Part shown: positions 43,006-51,078 of the stretch, one piece after another
Layout: each line of letters opens with the position of its first letter
Position numbering within the stretch: position 1 is the stretch's first letter
Assembly (NCBI RefSeq): GCF_000317305.3
Contig: NC_023036.2
Span: forward strand, 4,836,001 to 4,900,000
DNA from: Mycolicibacterium neoaurum VKM Ac-1815D
GTDB taxonomy: Bacteria; Actinomycetota; Actinomycetes; Mycobacteriales; Mycobacteriaceae
DNA: 64,000 bases
Reading direction: 5' to 3'
The notes under the pieces: model-generated
Told to the model about the DNA's origin: nothing
Database searches by the model: none
What the model saw: the letters and a program-made list of their open reading frames with translations, nothing else
Program-made: the position numbers and the translations under genes

Positions 43006-44592
43006 CTAGAACGGCGGGTCGCCGTCGAGCGCGATCTGTAGCGCATTGCGAGCCCGTTCGGCATTGACGCGGTATTCACGGTCCTGTTTCCGGGTGCGCT
43101 GTCGCGTGGGCAGGATAGGTTCGCGGTCGTCCTGGTCGATGAGGCTGATGCGTCGTGTTCTCGGTACGTCGGCGCGAATGGTGTTGCGAGGGAACAGAAC
43201 TGCGGCCAACGGCCTGGTGGTGTACGCATGGCCGGTAGGTGCCGTCCAGGTGGTCGATCCGTCGGGGTGGGCGGTGGGGGTCCACCCGGTGTTCAGTGTC
43301 TTGACGAGGTGGTGCTCGCGGCAGTACGGGCGCAGGTTGCCGGGGTGAGTGGCGCCGGCGGGCCACGGGGTGAGGTGGTCGATGTCAGCTTTGTGCGCGG
43401 GGCGTCCGCAGCCCGGGAAGGCACAGGTCATGGCCGTCATACGGACGTATGCCGAGAGCTTGGCCGACGGACGGTATCGGGTTTCGGAGCCCAACTCGGC
43501 CGCGTTACTCAGGGGCCGGACTTTCGCTCCGGTGTTGATGAGTTCGGTGAGCAGGTGGGCCGGGATGATGGCGCCGTCCAGGGAGATGCCCGCTCCGGCG
43601 CCGGGCGGGGTGTACTGCGCGGCAGGTGCGGCCGGGAGCGCGGGTTCCGCAGCCGCGGCCGGCTTCTCAGCTGACTGATCCTCGTCTGATGCGTCGCCCG
43701 GCCCGCCATCGGGTTCCACCGGCCCCGACCCTGGTCCGCCCTTCGGCCCAGGTCCCGCCGCGGGCTCGGCACCCTCACCGGCGTCGGGATTCTGACCGGT
43801 GAGCACGTAGATGTTGACGGCGCTGGAGCGCGGGTCTTTGCCCGAACCCACGCAACTGCTGTCACCGCACAGGCAGGTGAGTTGGTCGGCGCCGGCTGCC
43901 AGCGCGGCGATGGCGTCGACGCGGCGCTCCCGTTTCGTGCGGGGATCGTTGGCGCAGACACCGTCGGCCAACTCATCGGCGCGAGCGTCGGTGATCTTCG
44001 CGTCCGTGGTGCGCATCCGGCCCCAGAAGGACACGACACCGTCGGGGTCATCGCGGTCACCGAATTCGAGGTAACGGTCCTTGGCCGCAGCCTTCGACCG
44101 GATGACCGCCAGCGGATCGTACTTGTGGACCCAGAAGTCGACGGCCGCGGTCAGCGCGTTCTCTGACAACATGCCGAACCCGTAGGCATTCTCGGCGATG
44201 CCGGCATCGATCGAGGCCAACGCGCCAGGGTCAGTGACCAGGTGAGTACGCCAGGTGATCGCGTTGATCACCTTGGCCGATATCGCCCCGGTACCGAACA
44301 CGGCGGCGGTCCGCGGCAGCCGTTCGCGCAGGGCGACTCCGATACGCATCTGCGTGTTCGCGGCATGCGGCCCCAGGTTGCACGCCGCGCCGATCTGGGC
44401 TTTGGCTTGGGCCCAGCCGTCGATCAACTTCAGTGCCGAAGCGTCGTCCTCGTCATCGCACCAGCGCGAGGTGGCCTCGGCGATGAAGGCCAGTCGGCGA
44501 GCGGCGACGGCGGCCTCCTCCCGGGTGGCGGCTGCAACTGCGTCGATGAGCGCCTCATCGCTCATCTCCGACAGTTCCAATCGTTCGAACAT
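43006..44592 (-). CDS. 13E12-family DUF222 / HNH endonuclease-like protein
   Basis: A 528-residue protein of the mycobacterial 13E12 group. A DUF222 helical domain (~10-225) precedes a Pro/Gly/Ala-rich linker (~265-355) and a C-terminal HNH domain. In the HNH part, CAFPGCGRPAHKADIDHLTPW, NLRPYC and REHH supply cysteines and the HNH core. Such genes occur in many copies in mycobacteria and can be associated with repeats used for integration. ATG 44592 fits a leaderless start: TAATAT lies seven bases before it. The biological role is unresolved. Confidence 0.88.
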   Translation of the reverse strand: MFERLELSEMSDEALIDAVAAATREEAAVAARRLAFIAEATSRWCDDEDDASALKLIDGWAQAKAQIGAACNLGPHAANTQMRIGVALRERLPRTAAVFGTGAISAKVINAITWRTHLVTDPGALASIDAGIAENAYGFGMLSENALTAAVDFWVHKYDPLAVIRSKAAAKDRYLEFGDRDDPDGVVSFWGRMRTTDAKITDARADELADGVCANDPRTKRERRVDAIAALAAGADQLTCLCGDSSCVGSGKDPRSSAVNIYVLTGQNPDAGEGAEPAAGPGPKGGPGSGPVEPDGGPGDASDEDQSAEKPAAAAEPALPAAPAAQYTPPGAGAGISLDGAIIPAHLLTELINTGAKVRPLSNAAELGSETRYRPSAKLSAYVRMTAMTCAFPGCGRPAHKADIDHLTPWPAGATHPGNLRPYCREHHLVKTLNTGWTPTAHPDGSTTWTAPTGHAYTTRPLAAVLFPRNTIRADVPRTRRISLIDQDDREPILPTRQRTRKQDREYRVNAERARNALQIALDGDPPF

Positions 44593-44602
44593 ACTTGCGA
44601 TA

Positions 44603-45268
44603 TTACCGAGGGGGTGCGACACGGCGGGGCATCGCAGTTGCAGTGCCGATAATCCAGGCGAACAAGAAGGCCGGCATTGCAGTGATGGAACCACCCTCGA
44701 GCGAAAGCGGTCCCTCTCGAACGACGAACGTCGCCAGCAGAAGTGGATGAGTCACGGCACCCGCCAATGCAAGATGGGCCGTGTAACGCGGCATTACGCG
44801 GTACCCGTACACCGCCGCCGCATACGAGCCAAGGGCTACAACAGTTGGCATGCCCGACATCGCGAGCAGGCCGAAGGTCAAGTCGTACAGCATGATCGAC
44901 ATCTCGCCGCTGCGATCCCGGCACAACAGCAGGTTGAATGCCGTGAATCCACTCAGCAACAGGACGACACACCCGCCGAAGCTCGCCGCGAAGCATGCCG
45001 GCAATAGCGACCGCTCAGGCAGCCTGTCCCGAAGGACCGCATAGAGGGCGGCACCGAAAACCAGCCACGTCGTAACGCCCACGGTGTTGAGCATCATCGT
45101 CAACGTCAATCGACCGTGGTTGCCAGCCGACCATCGCGCCAACTGGTCCCCGGCAATCTGCGTCCCAGGAAACATCCAGATCGGGTACGTCGCGAGCGTG
45201 AGCGCCGGAAGGACGAACCCTATGACTCCCGCCCAGCGCACTACACGGGGCGCGTTCCAGCCCGTCAT
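44603..45268 (-). CDS. Predicted six-helix membrane protein, TetR-divergent
   Basis: A 221-residue hydrophobic protein with about six membrane segments (~12-33, 60-82, 93-116, 128-151, 160-180 and 194-213). I do not recognise it as a named family; it resembles DUF998-type proteins in size and helix layout. ATG 45268 follows an AAGGGGTGG ribosome site. A palindrome with its -10 box lies 20 bases upstream, and a TetR gene is divergent. It is probably the regulated member of a TetR pair, for example a small-molecule or stress-response membrane protein. Confidence 0.65.
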   Translation of the reverse strand: MTGWNAPRVVRWAGVIGFVLPALTLATYPIWMFPGTQIAGDQLARWSAGNHGRLTLTMMLNTVGVTTWLVFGAALYAVLRDRLPERSLLPACFAASFGGCVVLLLSGFTAFNLLLCRDRSGEMSIMLYDLTFGLLAMSGMPTVVALGSYAAAVYGYRVMPRYTAHLALAGAVTHPLLLATFVVREGPLSLEGGSITAMPAFLFAWIIGTATAMPRRVAPPR

Positions 45269-45287
45269 TTTCCACCCCTTGTCCGGA

Positions 45288-45306
45288 ATCTTACCGTTGG
45301 TAAGAT
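45288..45306. promoter_or_regulatory. Palindromic TetR operator with -10 boxes on both strands
   Basis: ATCTTACC-GTT-GGTAAGAT is a perfect inverted repeat with eight-base arms and a three-base centre. Each arm contains TAAGAT, a good mycobacterial -10 box, one for each direction. It lies between the divergent membrane-protein gene (ATG 45268) and TetR gene (ATG 45378). Repressor bound here would cover both promoters. Confidence 0.72.
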
Positions 45307-45377
45307 AGCTATTCGCGCGACTTTGCCCCCTTGACGCGAACTTATCAATGGTCAGTTCGCCGGTAGGGTACGTGACC

Positions 45378-45977
45378 ATGGCAAACACCTCGAGGCCGTA
45401 CCACCACGGCGATCTCGAACGTGCAGTGATCGACGGCGCGGTGGACGAAGTACAGACAGAGGGCATCGCCAGGGTGAGCATGCGTCGCATCGCTCGGCGC
45501 GCAGGTGTCTCGCACGCAGCGATCGCCTATCGCTTTGGAGACAAGACAGGTGTTTTCACCGCCGTGGCTACGGAAGGATTCCGTCTGCAGGCAGACATGC
45601 TCCGGTCATCCGCGAATGGAGTCGACGACTTCCTCCGCGGCGGCCAGGCGTACATCACTTTCGCACTTGCCCATCCCGGCTACTTCGAAGTGATGTTTCG
45701 CCCATACCTGTACCGCGGCGACGATCCCAGTCTGTTGGACGCAAAGGGGGCGGCGTTCGAGGTGTTGAGTGGCACCGCGCGCGCCAGCCTCGGTGAGCAC
45801 GCCGGCGAAGAAGAGGTGTCTGCTCTGGCTCTCGCCGGATGGTGTATGTCCCATGGATTTGCAACCCTGGCGCTCACGTCGAACATCCTCGAGTTGCGGA
45901 ATGCCGACCCCATTGCTGTCGCCGAGAAAATACGAACAGGCACTGTCGCACTGGGGAAACTCGCCGCCAAGCTGTAA
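45378..45977 (+). CDS. TetR/AcrR-family regulator
   Basis: A 199-residue TetR protein. The helix-turn-helix is VSMRRIARRAGVSHAAIAYRFGDKTGVF (~35-62) and the C-terminal half resembles the WHG/TetR_C_33 type (AYITFALAHPGYFEVMFRPYLY). ATG 45378 gives MANTSRPYHHGDLERAVID, a common N-terminus in this group. In-frame earlier starts to 45348 are possible. It diverges from the membrane-protein gene around a palindrome. A hairpin 26 bases after its stop separates it from the rgt-helR unit. Confidence 0.86.
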   Translation: MANTSRPYHHGDLERAVIDGAVDEVQTEGIARVSMRRIARRAGVSHAAIAYRFGDKTGVFTAVATEGFRLQADMLRSSANGVDDFLRGGQAYITFALAHPGYFEVMFRPYLYRGDDPSLLDAKGAAFEVLSGTARASLGEHAGEEEVSALALAGWCMSHGFATLALTSNILELRNADPIAVAEKIRTGTVALGKLAAKL

Positions 45978-46002
45978 CGCTCATCCACATCACACCAAAA
46001 AA

Positions 46003-46023
46003 GGGAAGGCATCGCGCCTTCCC
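46003..46023. terminator. Hairpin with U-tract on minus strand
   Basis: GGGAAGGC-ATCGC-GCCTTCCC forms an eight-base stem with a five-base loop. On the plus strand it is preceded by AAAAAA and followed only by ACTCTCACTTT. On the minus strand it is followed by TTTTTT, the classic intrinsic-terminator form. It may end the TetR transcript weakly and antisense transcripts strongly. Confidence 0.6.
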
Positions 46024-46043
46024 ACTCTCACTTTATAGCGCAC

Positions 46044-46069
46044 CCCCGGGCTTGCGGCAAGGCCCGGGG
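46044..46069 (+). promoter_or_regulatory. Rifamycin-associated element (RAE)-like dyad
   Basis: A nested palindrome with outer arms CCCCGGGC and GCCCGGGG and inner arms CTTGC-G-GCAAG. The core GGGCTTGCGGCAAGGCCC (46048-46065) agrees with the 19-base RAE that, as I recall it, lies upstream of rifamycin-resistance genes in actinomycetes and of helR in M. abscessus. It is 45 bases before the GTG of the glycosyltransferase gene, so it should control the two-gene operon in response to rifamycins. The exact published consensus was not available to check. Confidence 0.78.
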
Positions 46070-46113
46070 TATGCCGCAGAATCACTGTCCTCGAACGAGA
46101 TTCAGGGGGAACA

Positions 46114-47295
46114 GTGCGAGTTTTGCTCTACACATTCGGGTCACGCGGGGATATCCAACCGCTGCTCGCGTTGGCCATCGCGCTGCGCGACCGAGGCGCC
46201 GAAGCCGTCTTCTGCGCACCGCCGGACTTCGCGGATCTGCTCGCGACCAACGGCATGGAGCACGTGCCCACCGGCCCGTCGGTGCACGAATTGGTGCACG
46301 TCCGCAAGGCCACCCACAAGGACGCCCCGGCCCTTGCCGCGGAACTGGTCGCCACCCAGTTCGGCACGCTGCAGACCGCGCAGCGGTGCGACGCCATCGT
46401 CGGGACCGGCCTGATGCCGGCAGGGATGCGCTCGGTGGCCGAGTTGGCCGGAATTCCCTACCGCTGCGCGGTGTTCACCCCGCACGTGCTGCCCTCACCG
46501 CATCACCGTCCGTTGCCGCGGCCGGGTAAGCCGTTCCCGGAGGGCCTGACCGATAGCGCACGATTGTGGGAACTGGACGCCGAGAAGGTCCAGGCCCTCT
46601 ACGGACCGGCACTCAACGAGCACCGCGCGAGAGCCGGCCTCGATCCCGTCACCGACGTCCGCGACCACACGTTCACCGACAGCCCGTGGTTGGCCGTCGA
46701 CCCGGTGATAAGTCCGTGGCCACCGGCACCGAACATCAGCCCGATCCAAACCGGCGCCTGGATCACCCCGGACCGCCGCCCGCTGCCGGCCGACCTCGAC
46801 GATTTCCTGGCTGCGGGCCCACCACCGGTCTATGCCGGATTCGGCAGCGTCACCGCGCCCGAGGATGCCGCCAGCACCGCCGTCGAGGCCATCCGCAGCC
46901 GTGGCCACCGCATCGTGCTCGGTAGCGGCTGGGCAGGCCTGACGAGCACCGCCGAGGACTGCTTCATGATCGGCGAGGTCAACCAGCAGGCCCTGTTCCC
47001 GCGCATGGCGGCCGTCATCCATCACGGCGGGGCGGGCACCACCACCACGGCCGCGGCGGCCGGTGTCCCGCAGGTGGTGGTGCCCCAGATCGTCGACCAG
47101 CCCTACTTCGCCCGTCGTGTCGCCGCGCTCGGTATCGGCGTCGCCCACGACCGACCTGCGCCGACGGTGAACACACTCGCCGAAGCGCTTAGGCTGGTAA
47201 TGCAGCCCGAGATACGCACCCGCGCGAGCGCCCTCGCCCCCACCATCGCCACCGACGGGGCGGGCACCGCCGCGACGATGCTACTCGACGCATGA
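46114..47295 (+). CDS. Probable rifamycin glycosyltransferase (Rgt-like, GT1)
   Basis: A 393-residue GT-B glycosyltransferase of family GT1. The acceptor-side domain begins MRVLLYTFGSRGDIQP (1-16). The donor-side domain carries VYAGFGSVTAPED (~239-251) and the sugar-nucleotide motif HHGGAGTTTTAAAAGVPQ (303-320) with DQP (328-330). Macrolide, glycopeptide and rifamycin glycosyltransferases share this plan; Rgt1438 of Streptomyces is the known rifamycin enzyme and glucosylates the ansa chain. The rifamycin role is inferred from the upstream RAE-like dyad and from helR directly behind it. Without these, a glycopeptidolipid-type Rtf enzyme would be equally likely. GTG 46114 follows an AGGGGGAA ribosome site. 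Confidence 0.78.
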   Translation: MRVLLYTFGSRGDIQPLLALAIALRDRGAEAVFCAPPDFADLLATNGMEHVPTGPSVHELVHVRKATHKDAPALAAELVATQFGTLQTAQRCDAIVGTGLMPAGMRSVAELAGIPYRCAVFTPHVLPSPHHRPLPRPGKPFPEGLTDSARLWELDAEKVQALYGPALNEHRARAGLDPVTDVRDHTFTDSPWLAVDPVISPWPPAPNISPIQTGAWITPDRRPLPADLDDFLAAGPPPVYAGFGSVTAPEDAASTAVEAIRSRGHRIVLGSGWAGLTSTAEDCFMIGEVNQQALFPRMAAVIHHGGAGTTTTAAAAGVPQVVVPQIVDQPYFARRVAALGIGVAHDRPAPTVNTLAEALRLVMQPEIRTRASALAPTIATDGAGTAATMLLDA

Positions 47296-49508
47296 CAGAG
47301 ACTATTCGAATCAACAAGGGGCACATGACTTCCCACGAGTACGAAGCGGAACTGCTCGCCGAGCGCGAGTACGTCGCCGCTCTCTACACACGCCTGGACA
47401 ACGAGCGCGCACGCGCCGACGAGCGCTACCGCGCCGCGCTGCGGGGCGATATCGACAAGCAGGACGGTGCGACGCTGGTGCAGCGTGACGCCGACGTGCG
47501 TGCGCTGGCCGGTGAGGTCAGCCGCCTCGACGTGGCCGACAGCGGGCTGTGCTTCGGCCAACTGGAGAGCGTCGAAGGTGAGCGGTCCTATATCGGCCGT
47601 ATCGGATTGTTCGACAACCAGAACGACTACGAACCGCTGCTGCTGGACTGGCGCGCGCCCGCGGCCCGCGCCTTCTACGTGGCGACCGCCGCCAACCCCG
47701 AAGGCATGCGACGACGTCGCCAGTTCCACACCAGGGGACGCGACGTGCTCGACTTCACCGACGAAGTGCTGGGCAGGCCCGGGGACGACGGCGCACTGGA
47801 AGCGTCCAGCGATGCCGCGCTGCTGGCCGCGGTCAACGCACCGCGCACCGAGGGCATGAGCGATATCGTCGCCACCATCCAGGCCGAGCAGGACGAGATC
47901 ATCCGGCTGGATCATGCCGGCGTCCTGGTCATCGAGGGCGGGCCGGGCACCGGCAAGACCGTCGTCGCGCTGCATCGCGTCGCCTACCTGCTCTACACCC
48001 AACGGGAACGGATGGAGCGCCACGGCGTCCTGGTCATCGGCCCGAGCCCGGCGTTCCTCAACCATGTCGGTCGGGTGCTGCCCTCCCTCGGCGAGACCAA
48101 CGTGGTGTTCCTGACCACCGGCGAGCTGTTCCCCGGGATACGCACCACCGCCGAGGACAGTCCCGAGGCCGCCCGCATCAAGGGCTCGCTGGGAATGTTG
48201 GACATCCTGAAAGCCGCGATCGCAGACCGGCAACGCACCCCGGAGGAGCCGCTGGAGATCAAGCTGGCCGATGTCACGGTGGCCATCAACGCCGAGACCG
48301 CCGAATGGGCGATCCAGGAGGCACGCGAGACGGGGCTCCCGCACAACGATGCCCGCACCACCTTCGTCGACGTCATCACCTGGGTGCTCACCGAGCGGGC
48401 GATCGCGCGGATCGGCAAGGGCTGGCTGAGCCGCGAGGACAAGCAGGCCTGGGAGCATCTGCGCTCCGAGTTGCTCGACGAACTCGACGACCACGAGGGG
48501 CTGGCCAGGGCGTTGAACCAGCTGTGGCCCGAGTTGACCCCGCAGGCACTGCTGTCCGGCCTCTACGAGTCCCCGGAGCGGCTCACCGCCGCCGGTGCCG
48601 ATCAGGCGCTCCACCGCGCCGACGGTGCGGCGTGGACGGTCTCCGATGTGCCGCTGCTCGACGAACTGGTCGACCTGCTGGGCGGTATCAAGGTCGACAA
48701 AGCCGCCGAACGGGAACGCCAGGAGGAGCAGGCCTACGCCGCCGGTGTGCTGGACCTGATGGTGGCCCGCGAGGATCTGATGGACGACGAGGACCACCTG
48801 ATCGCAGCGGACCTTATCGACGCCGAGGAACTGGCCGACCGGTTCACCGAACGCGACACCCGCGATCTCGCCGAACGGGCCGCAGCCGACCGCGAGTGGA
48901 CCTACCGGCACGTCGTCGTCGATGAGGCGCAAGAGCTTTCCGAGATGGACTGGCGGGTGCTGATGCGCCGCTGCCCGAGTCGGTCGTTCACGATCGTCGG
49001 CGACCTGGCGCAGCGCCGCAGCGCGGCGGGAGCCACCTCGTGGGCCGATATGCTCAAGCCCTATGCGGCGGACCGCTGGGTGTACCGGCCGCTGACGGTC
49101 AACTACCGCACGCCGGCCGAGATCATGGCCGTCGCCGCCGCGGTGCTCGCCGAGTTCGCACCGACCGTGCAACCCCCCGAGTCGGTGCGCTCGTGCGGCG
49201 TTCAACCGTGGGCCAAGCAGGTGTCCGAGGACGAAATTGCCTCGGCGATAGCGGCTTTCACGGAAGACGAGGCGACGCGGGAGGGCACCAGCGTGGTGAT
49301 CGGCCCGCCCGGCATGCCCGGCGCGGTGACCGCCGCGCATACCAAGGGTCTGGAATTCGATGCCGTTCTGGTGGTGGCACCCGAGCGGATTCTGGCCGAC
49401 GGTCCACGCGGTGCGGCCGAACTCTACGTGGCGCTCACCAGGGCCACCCAGCGGCTGGGGGTGCTGCACCTGGGGCCGCTGCCACCCGCGCTGCAGATGT
49501 TGGCCTGA
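47292..49508 (+). CDS. helR: HelR/HelD-type RNA polymerase recycling motor
   Basis: A 738-residue superfamily 1 helicase-like ATPase. The N-terminal coiled coil (~12-80) reaches the polymerase secondary channel in known structures. ATPase motifs are Walker A GGPGTGKT (216-223), Walker B VVVDEAQELS, motif III GDLAQRRSAAG, and motif VI-like ELYVALTRATQRLGVLHL. Length fits actinobacterial class II HelD (~740). HelR of M. abscessus and Streptomyces removes rifampicin-bound RNA polymerase from promoters. The choice of HelR over general HelD rests on the RAE-like control site and the Rgt partner. Its ATG overlaps the preceding stop (ATGA), so the two proteins are coproduced. Confidence 0.84.
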   Translation: MTETIRINKGHMTSHEYEAELLAEREYVAALYTRLDNERARADERYRAALRGDIDKQDGATLVQRDADVRALAGEVSRLDVADSGLCFGQLESVEGERSYIGRIGLFDNQNDYEPLLLDWRAPAARAFYVATAANPEGMRRRRQFHTRGRDVLDFTDEVLGRPGDDGALEASSDAALLAAVNAPRTEGMSDIVATIQAEQDEIIRLDHAGVLVIEGGPGTGKTVVALHRVAYLLYTQRERMERHGVLVIGPSPAFLNHVGRVLPSLGETNVVFLTTGELFPGIRTTAEDSPEAARIKGSLGMLDILKAAIADRQRTPEEPLEIKLADVTVAINAETAEWAIQEARETGLPHNDARTTFVDVITWVLTERAIARIGKGWLSREDKQAWEHLRSELLDELDDHEGLARALNQLWPELTPQALLSGLYESPERLTAAGADQALHRADGAAWTVSDVPLLDELVDLLGGIKVDKAAERERQEEQAYAAGVLDLMVAREDLMDDEDHLIAADLIDAEELADRFTERDTRDLAERAAADREWTYRHVVVDEAQELSEMDWRVLMRRCPSRSFTIVGDLAQRRSAAGATSWADMLKPYAADRWVYRPLTVNYRTPAEIMAVAAAVLAEFAPTVQPPESVRSCGVQPWAKQVSEDEIASAIAAFTEDEATREGTSVVIGPPGMPGAVTAAHTKGLEFDAVLVVAPERILADGPRGAAELYVALTRATQRLGVLHLGPLPPALQMLA

Positions 49509-49516
49509 CGGGTTCG

Positions 49517-49786
49517 CTACTGGGACAGGGCCATCGCCAACAGCACAAGCCATCCGACGGACACCCCGACCGCCGAACCGAGAACGAACCAGCGCCGCAC
49601 CGGAATCCGGCGCCATCCCCAGACGGTCGGGGCCAGCCCGCCGACGGCCACCAGGTTGAGGCCCAGAGCCAACAACGGGTGGATGCGCAGCAGGCCCAGA
49701 CCGAGCACCACGATGGCCGTGCCGACCACACCGGCGACGAACGCCGCCACGGTCAGCCCGGTACCCCAGGGTGTTGGCTCGCTCAT
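49517..49786 (-). CDS. DUF2537 membrane protein (Rv0882-like)
   Basis: An 89-residue protein with three hydrophobic segments (~11-30, 36-52 and 65-85) and WGWRRIPVRRW between the last two. It corresponds to Rv0882 in size and in place next to the rRNA methyltransferase gene. ATG 49786 overlaps the upstream stop by one base (TGATG), so translation is coupled. No function is known. The convergent helR gene ends eight bases away and marks the end of the accessory block. Confidence 0.82.
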   Translation of the reverse strand: MSEPTPWGTGLTVAAFVAGVVGTAIVVLGLGLLRIHPLLALGLNLVAVGGLAPTVWGWRRIPVRRWFVLGSAVGVSVGWLVLLAMALSQ

Positions 49787-50607
49787 CACTGCAATCTAGC
49801 CCGCTCGTAAAAGGCCAGCGCCGCAGCGGTGGCCACGTTGAGCGAGTCGGTGCCCCGTGACATCGGGATACGCACCCTGACATCGGCGGCCCGCATGGTG
49901 TGTTCCTTCAGCCCCGGCCCCTCGGCCCCGACCATCATCGCGATCTTCACGTCGCCGAGTTCCGCCATCGCCGAGGCGAGGGTCGGGGCGGCCGGGTTGG
50001 GCGTCATCGCCAGAACCCGGAACCCGTTGTCGCGCAGCGTGTCGAGTTCCGCGGGCCAGGCCGGCGCCCATGCATAGGGCACCAGTAGGGCGTGCCCCAT
50101 CGACACCCGCACCGCGCGCCGGTACAGCGGGTCGGCGCACCCGGTGCCGAAGATCACCGCGTCCACCCCCAGGCCGGCGGCATTGCGGAAGATCGAGCCG
50201 AGGTTCTCGTGGTCGTTGACACCCTCCAGGACCGCGACGGTGCGGGCACCGTCGAGCACCTGCTCGACGGTCAGTTCGGTAGGTCTTGGCGCGGCGGCCA
50301 GCACACCGCGGTTGAGGTGAAAGCCGATGACCTCGGCCATCACCTCGGCGCCGGCGCGGTAGAACGGCACGTCCACACCGTCCAGGTCGGTTGCCAGTTC
50401 ACCGAGGCGCCGGTCGGTGCCCAGCATCGCCCTCGGCCGGAACCGAGAGGCGATCATGCGTTGCACCACCAGCACACCTTCGGCGATCACGAGGCCCTTG
50501 CCGCTGGGCAGGTCCGGGCGGCGGTCCACACTGTTCAGATCGCGGAAATCGTCAAGGCGAGGGTCGGCCGGGTCCGCGATATCGATGACGTCGGCCAGCT
50601 CAGGCAC
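49786..50607 (-). CDS. SPOUT (TrmH/SpoU) RNA 2'-O-methyltransferase (Rv0881-like)
   Basis: A 273-residue SPOUT-class methyltransferase. An N-terminal substrate-binding part (~1-110) precedes the knotted catalytic domain. The motifs are VNDHENLGSIFRNAAGLGVD (motif 1), MMVGAEGPGLKE (motif 2) and IPMSRGTDSLNVATAAALAFYE (motif 3). It should methylate a ribose in rRNA or tRNA with S-adenosylmethionine; the exact site is unknown. The ortholog is Rv0881 (288 residues). It overlaps the end of the preceding MarR gene by eight bases. Confidence 0.9.
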   Translation of the reverse strand: MPELADVIDIADPADPRLDDFRDLNSVDRRPDLPSGKGLVIAEGVLVVQRMIASRFRPRAMLGTDRRLGELATDLDGVDVPFYRAGAEVMAEVIGFHLNRGVLAAAPRPTELTVEQVLDGARTVAVLEGVNDHENLGSIFRNAAGLGVDAVIFGTGCADPLYRRAVRVSMGHALLVPYAWAPAWPAELDTLRDNGFRVLAMTPNPAAPTLASAMAELGDVKIAMMVGAEGPGLKEHTMRAADVRVRIPMSRGTDSLNVATAAALAFYERARLQ

Positions 50608-51034
50608 CCTCGTCGACGATGGCGAGCATCAGGTCGGCGGCGGCCAACAGCGTGGCGCGCTCGTCGGCGGTCAGCTCGTCGAGCCGCTGCTGCAGCCATT
50701 CCCGACTGGCCCGGCGTTCGGCCTCGATCAGCTCCATGCCGGCCGGTGACACCGACACCAGCACCTGGCGCCGGTCGTCCGGATGTGCGATGCGGTCCAC
50801 GAACCCGAGATCGACAAGGGACGCGATCACCCTGGTCATCGACGGCGGCCGGACCCGCTCGCGAGCGGCCAGCGCACCCGGGGTGATCGGCCCCTCCTTG
50901 ACCAGCGTCGCCAAGGCGGAGAGCTGCGACAACGACACCGGAGAGTCCGGCCGGCGGAACCGCAGTTGGCGCGCCAACCGGATCACGGCCAACGACAGAT
51001 CGCTCGGCAGCCGGGCGTCGACGTCGTCTGTCAC
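50600..51034 (-). CDS. MarR-family regulator (Rv0880-like)
   Basis: A 144-residue winged-helix regulator. SPVSLSQLSALATLVKEGPITPGALAARERVRPPSMTRVIASLVDLGFVDR covers the DNA-binding part (~31-81) and AHPDDRRQVLVSVS is the wing. M. tuberculosis Rv0880 (143 residues) is a close match as recalled. GTG 51034 is chosen because TATTGT, a -10 box, lies eight bases upstream. The DUF2530 gene is divergent, 44 bases away. It leads a three-gene leftward operon with the methyltransferase and DUF2537 genes. Confidence 0.88.
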   Translation of the reverse strand: MTDDVDARLPSDLSLAVIRLARQLRFRRPDSPVSLSQLSALATLVKEGPITPGALAARERVRPPSMTRVIASLVDLGFVDRIAHPDDRRQVLVSVSPAGMELIEAERRASREWLQQRLDELTADERATLLAAADLMLAIVDEGA

Positions 51035-51078
51035 AGGTCCGAACAATACCCAGCGGGCATCGGCTAGGTTGTCAACCG

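Noticed and set aside
43006..44592. An intact REP13E12 mobile element
   Set aside because: The protein family fits, but no flanking direct repeats, second reading frame or attachment site was seen, so only the gene is annotated.
46114..47295. Glycopeptidolipid rhamnosyl/fucosyl-transferase (Rtf-type) as the function of the GT1 gene
   Set aside because: Sequence alone allows it, but no GPL biosynthesis genes are near, and the RAE-like site and helR partner favour rifamycin modification. Kept as the main alternative.
47103..49883. A 926-codon open frame on the minus strand across helR
   Set aside because: It is a GC-rich shadow of the helR frame, low in complexity (Gly/Arg/His/Gln) with no domain, while helR has complete ATPase motifs.
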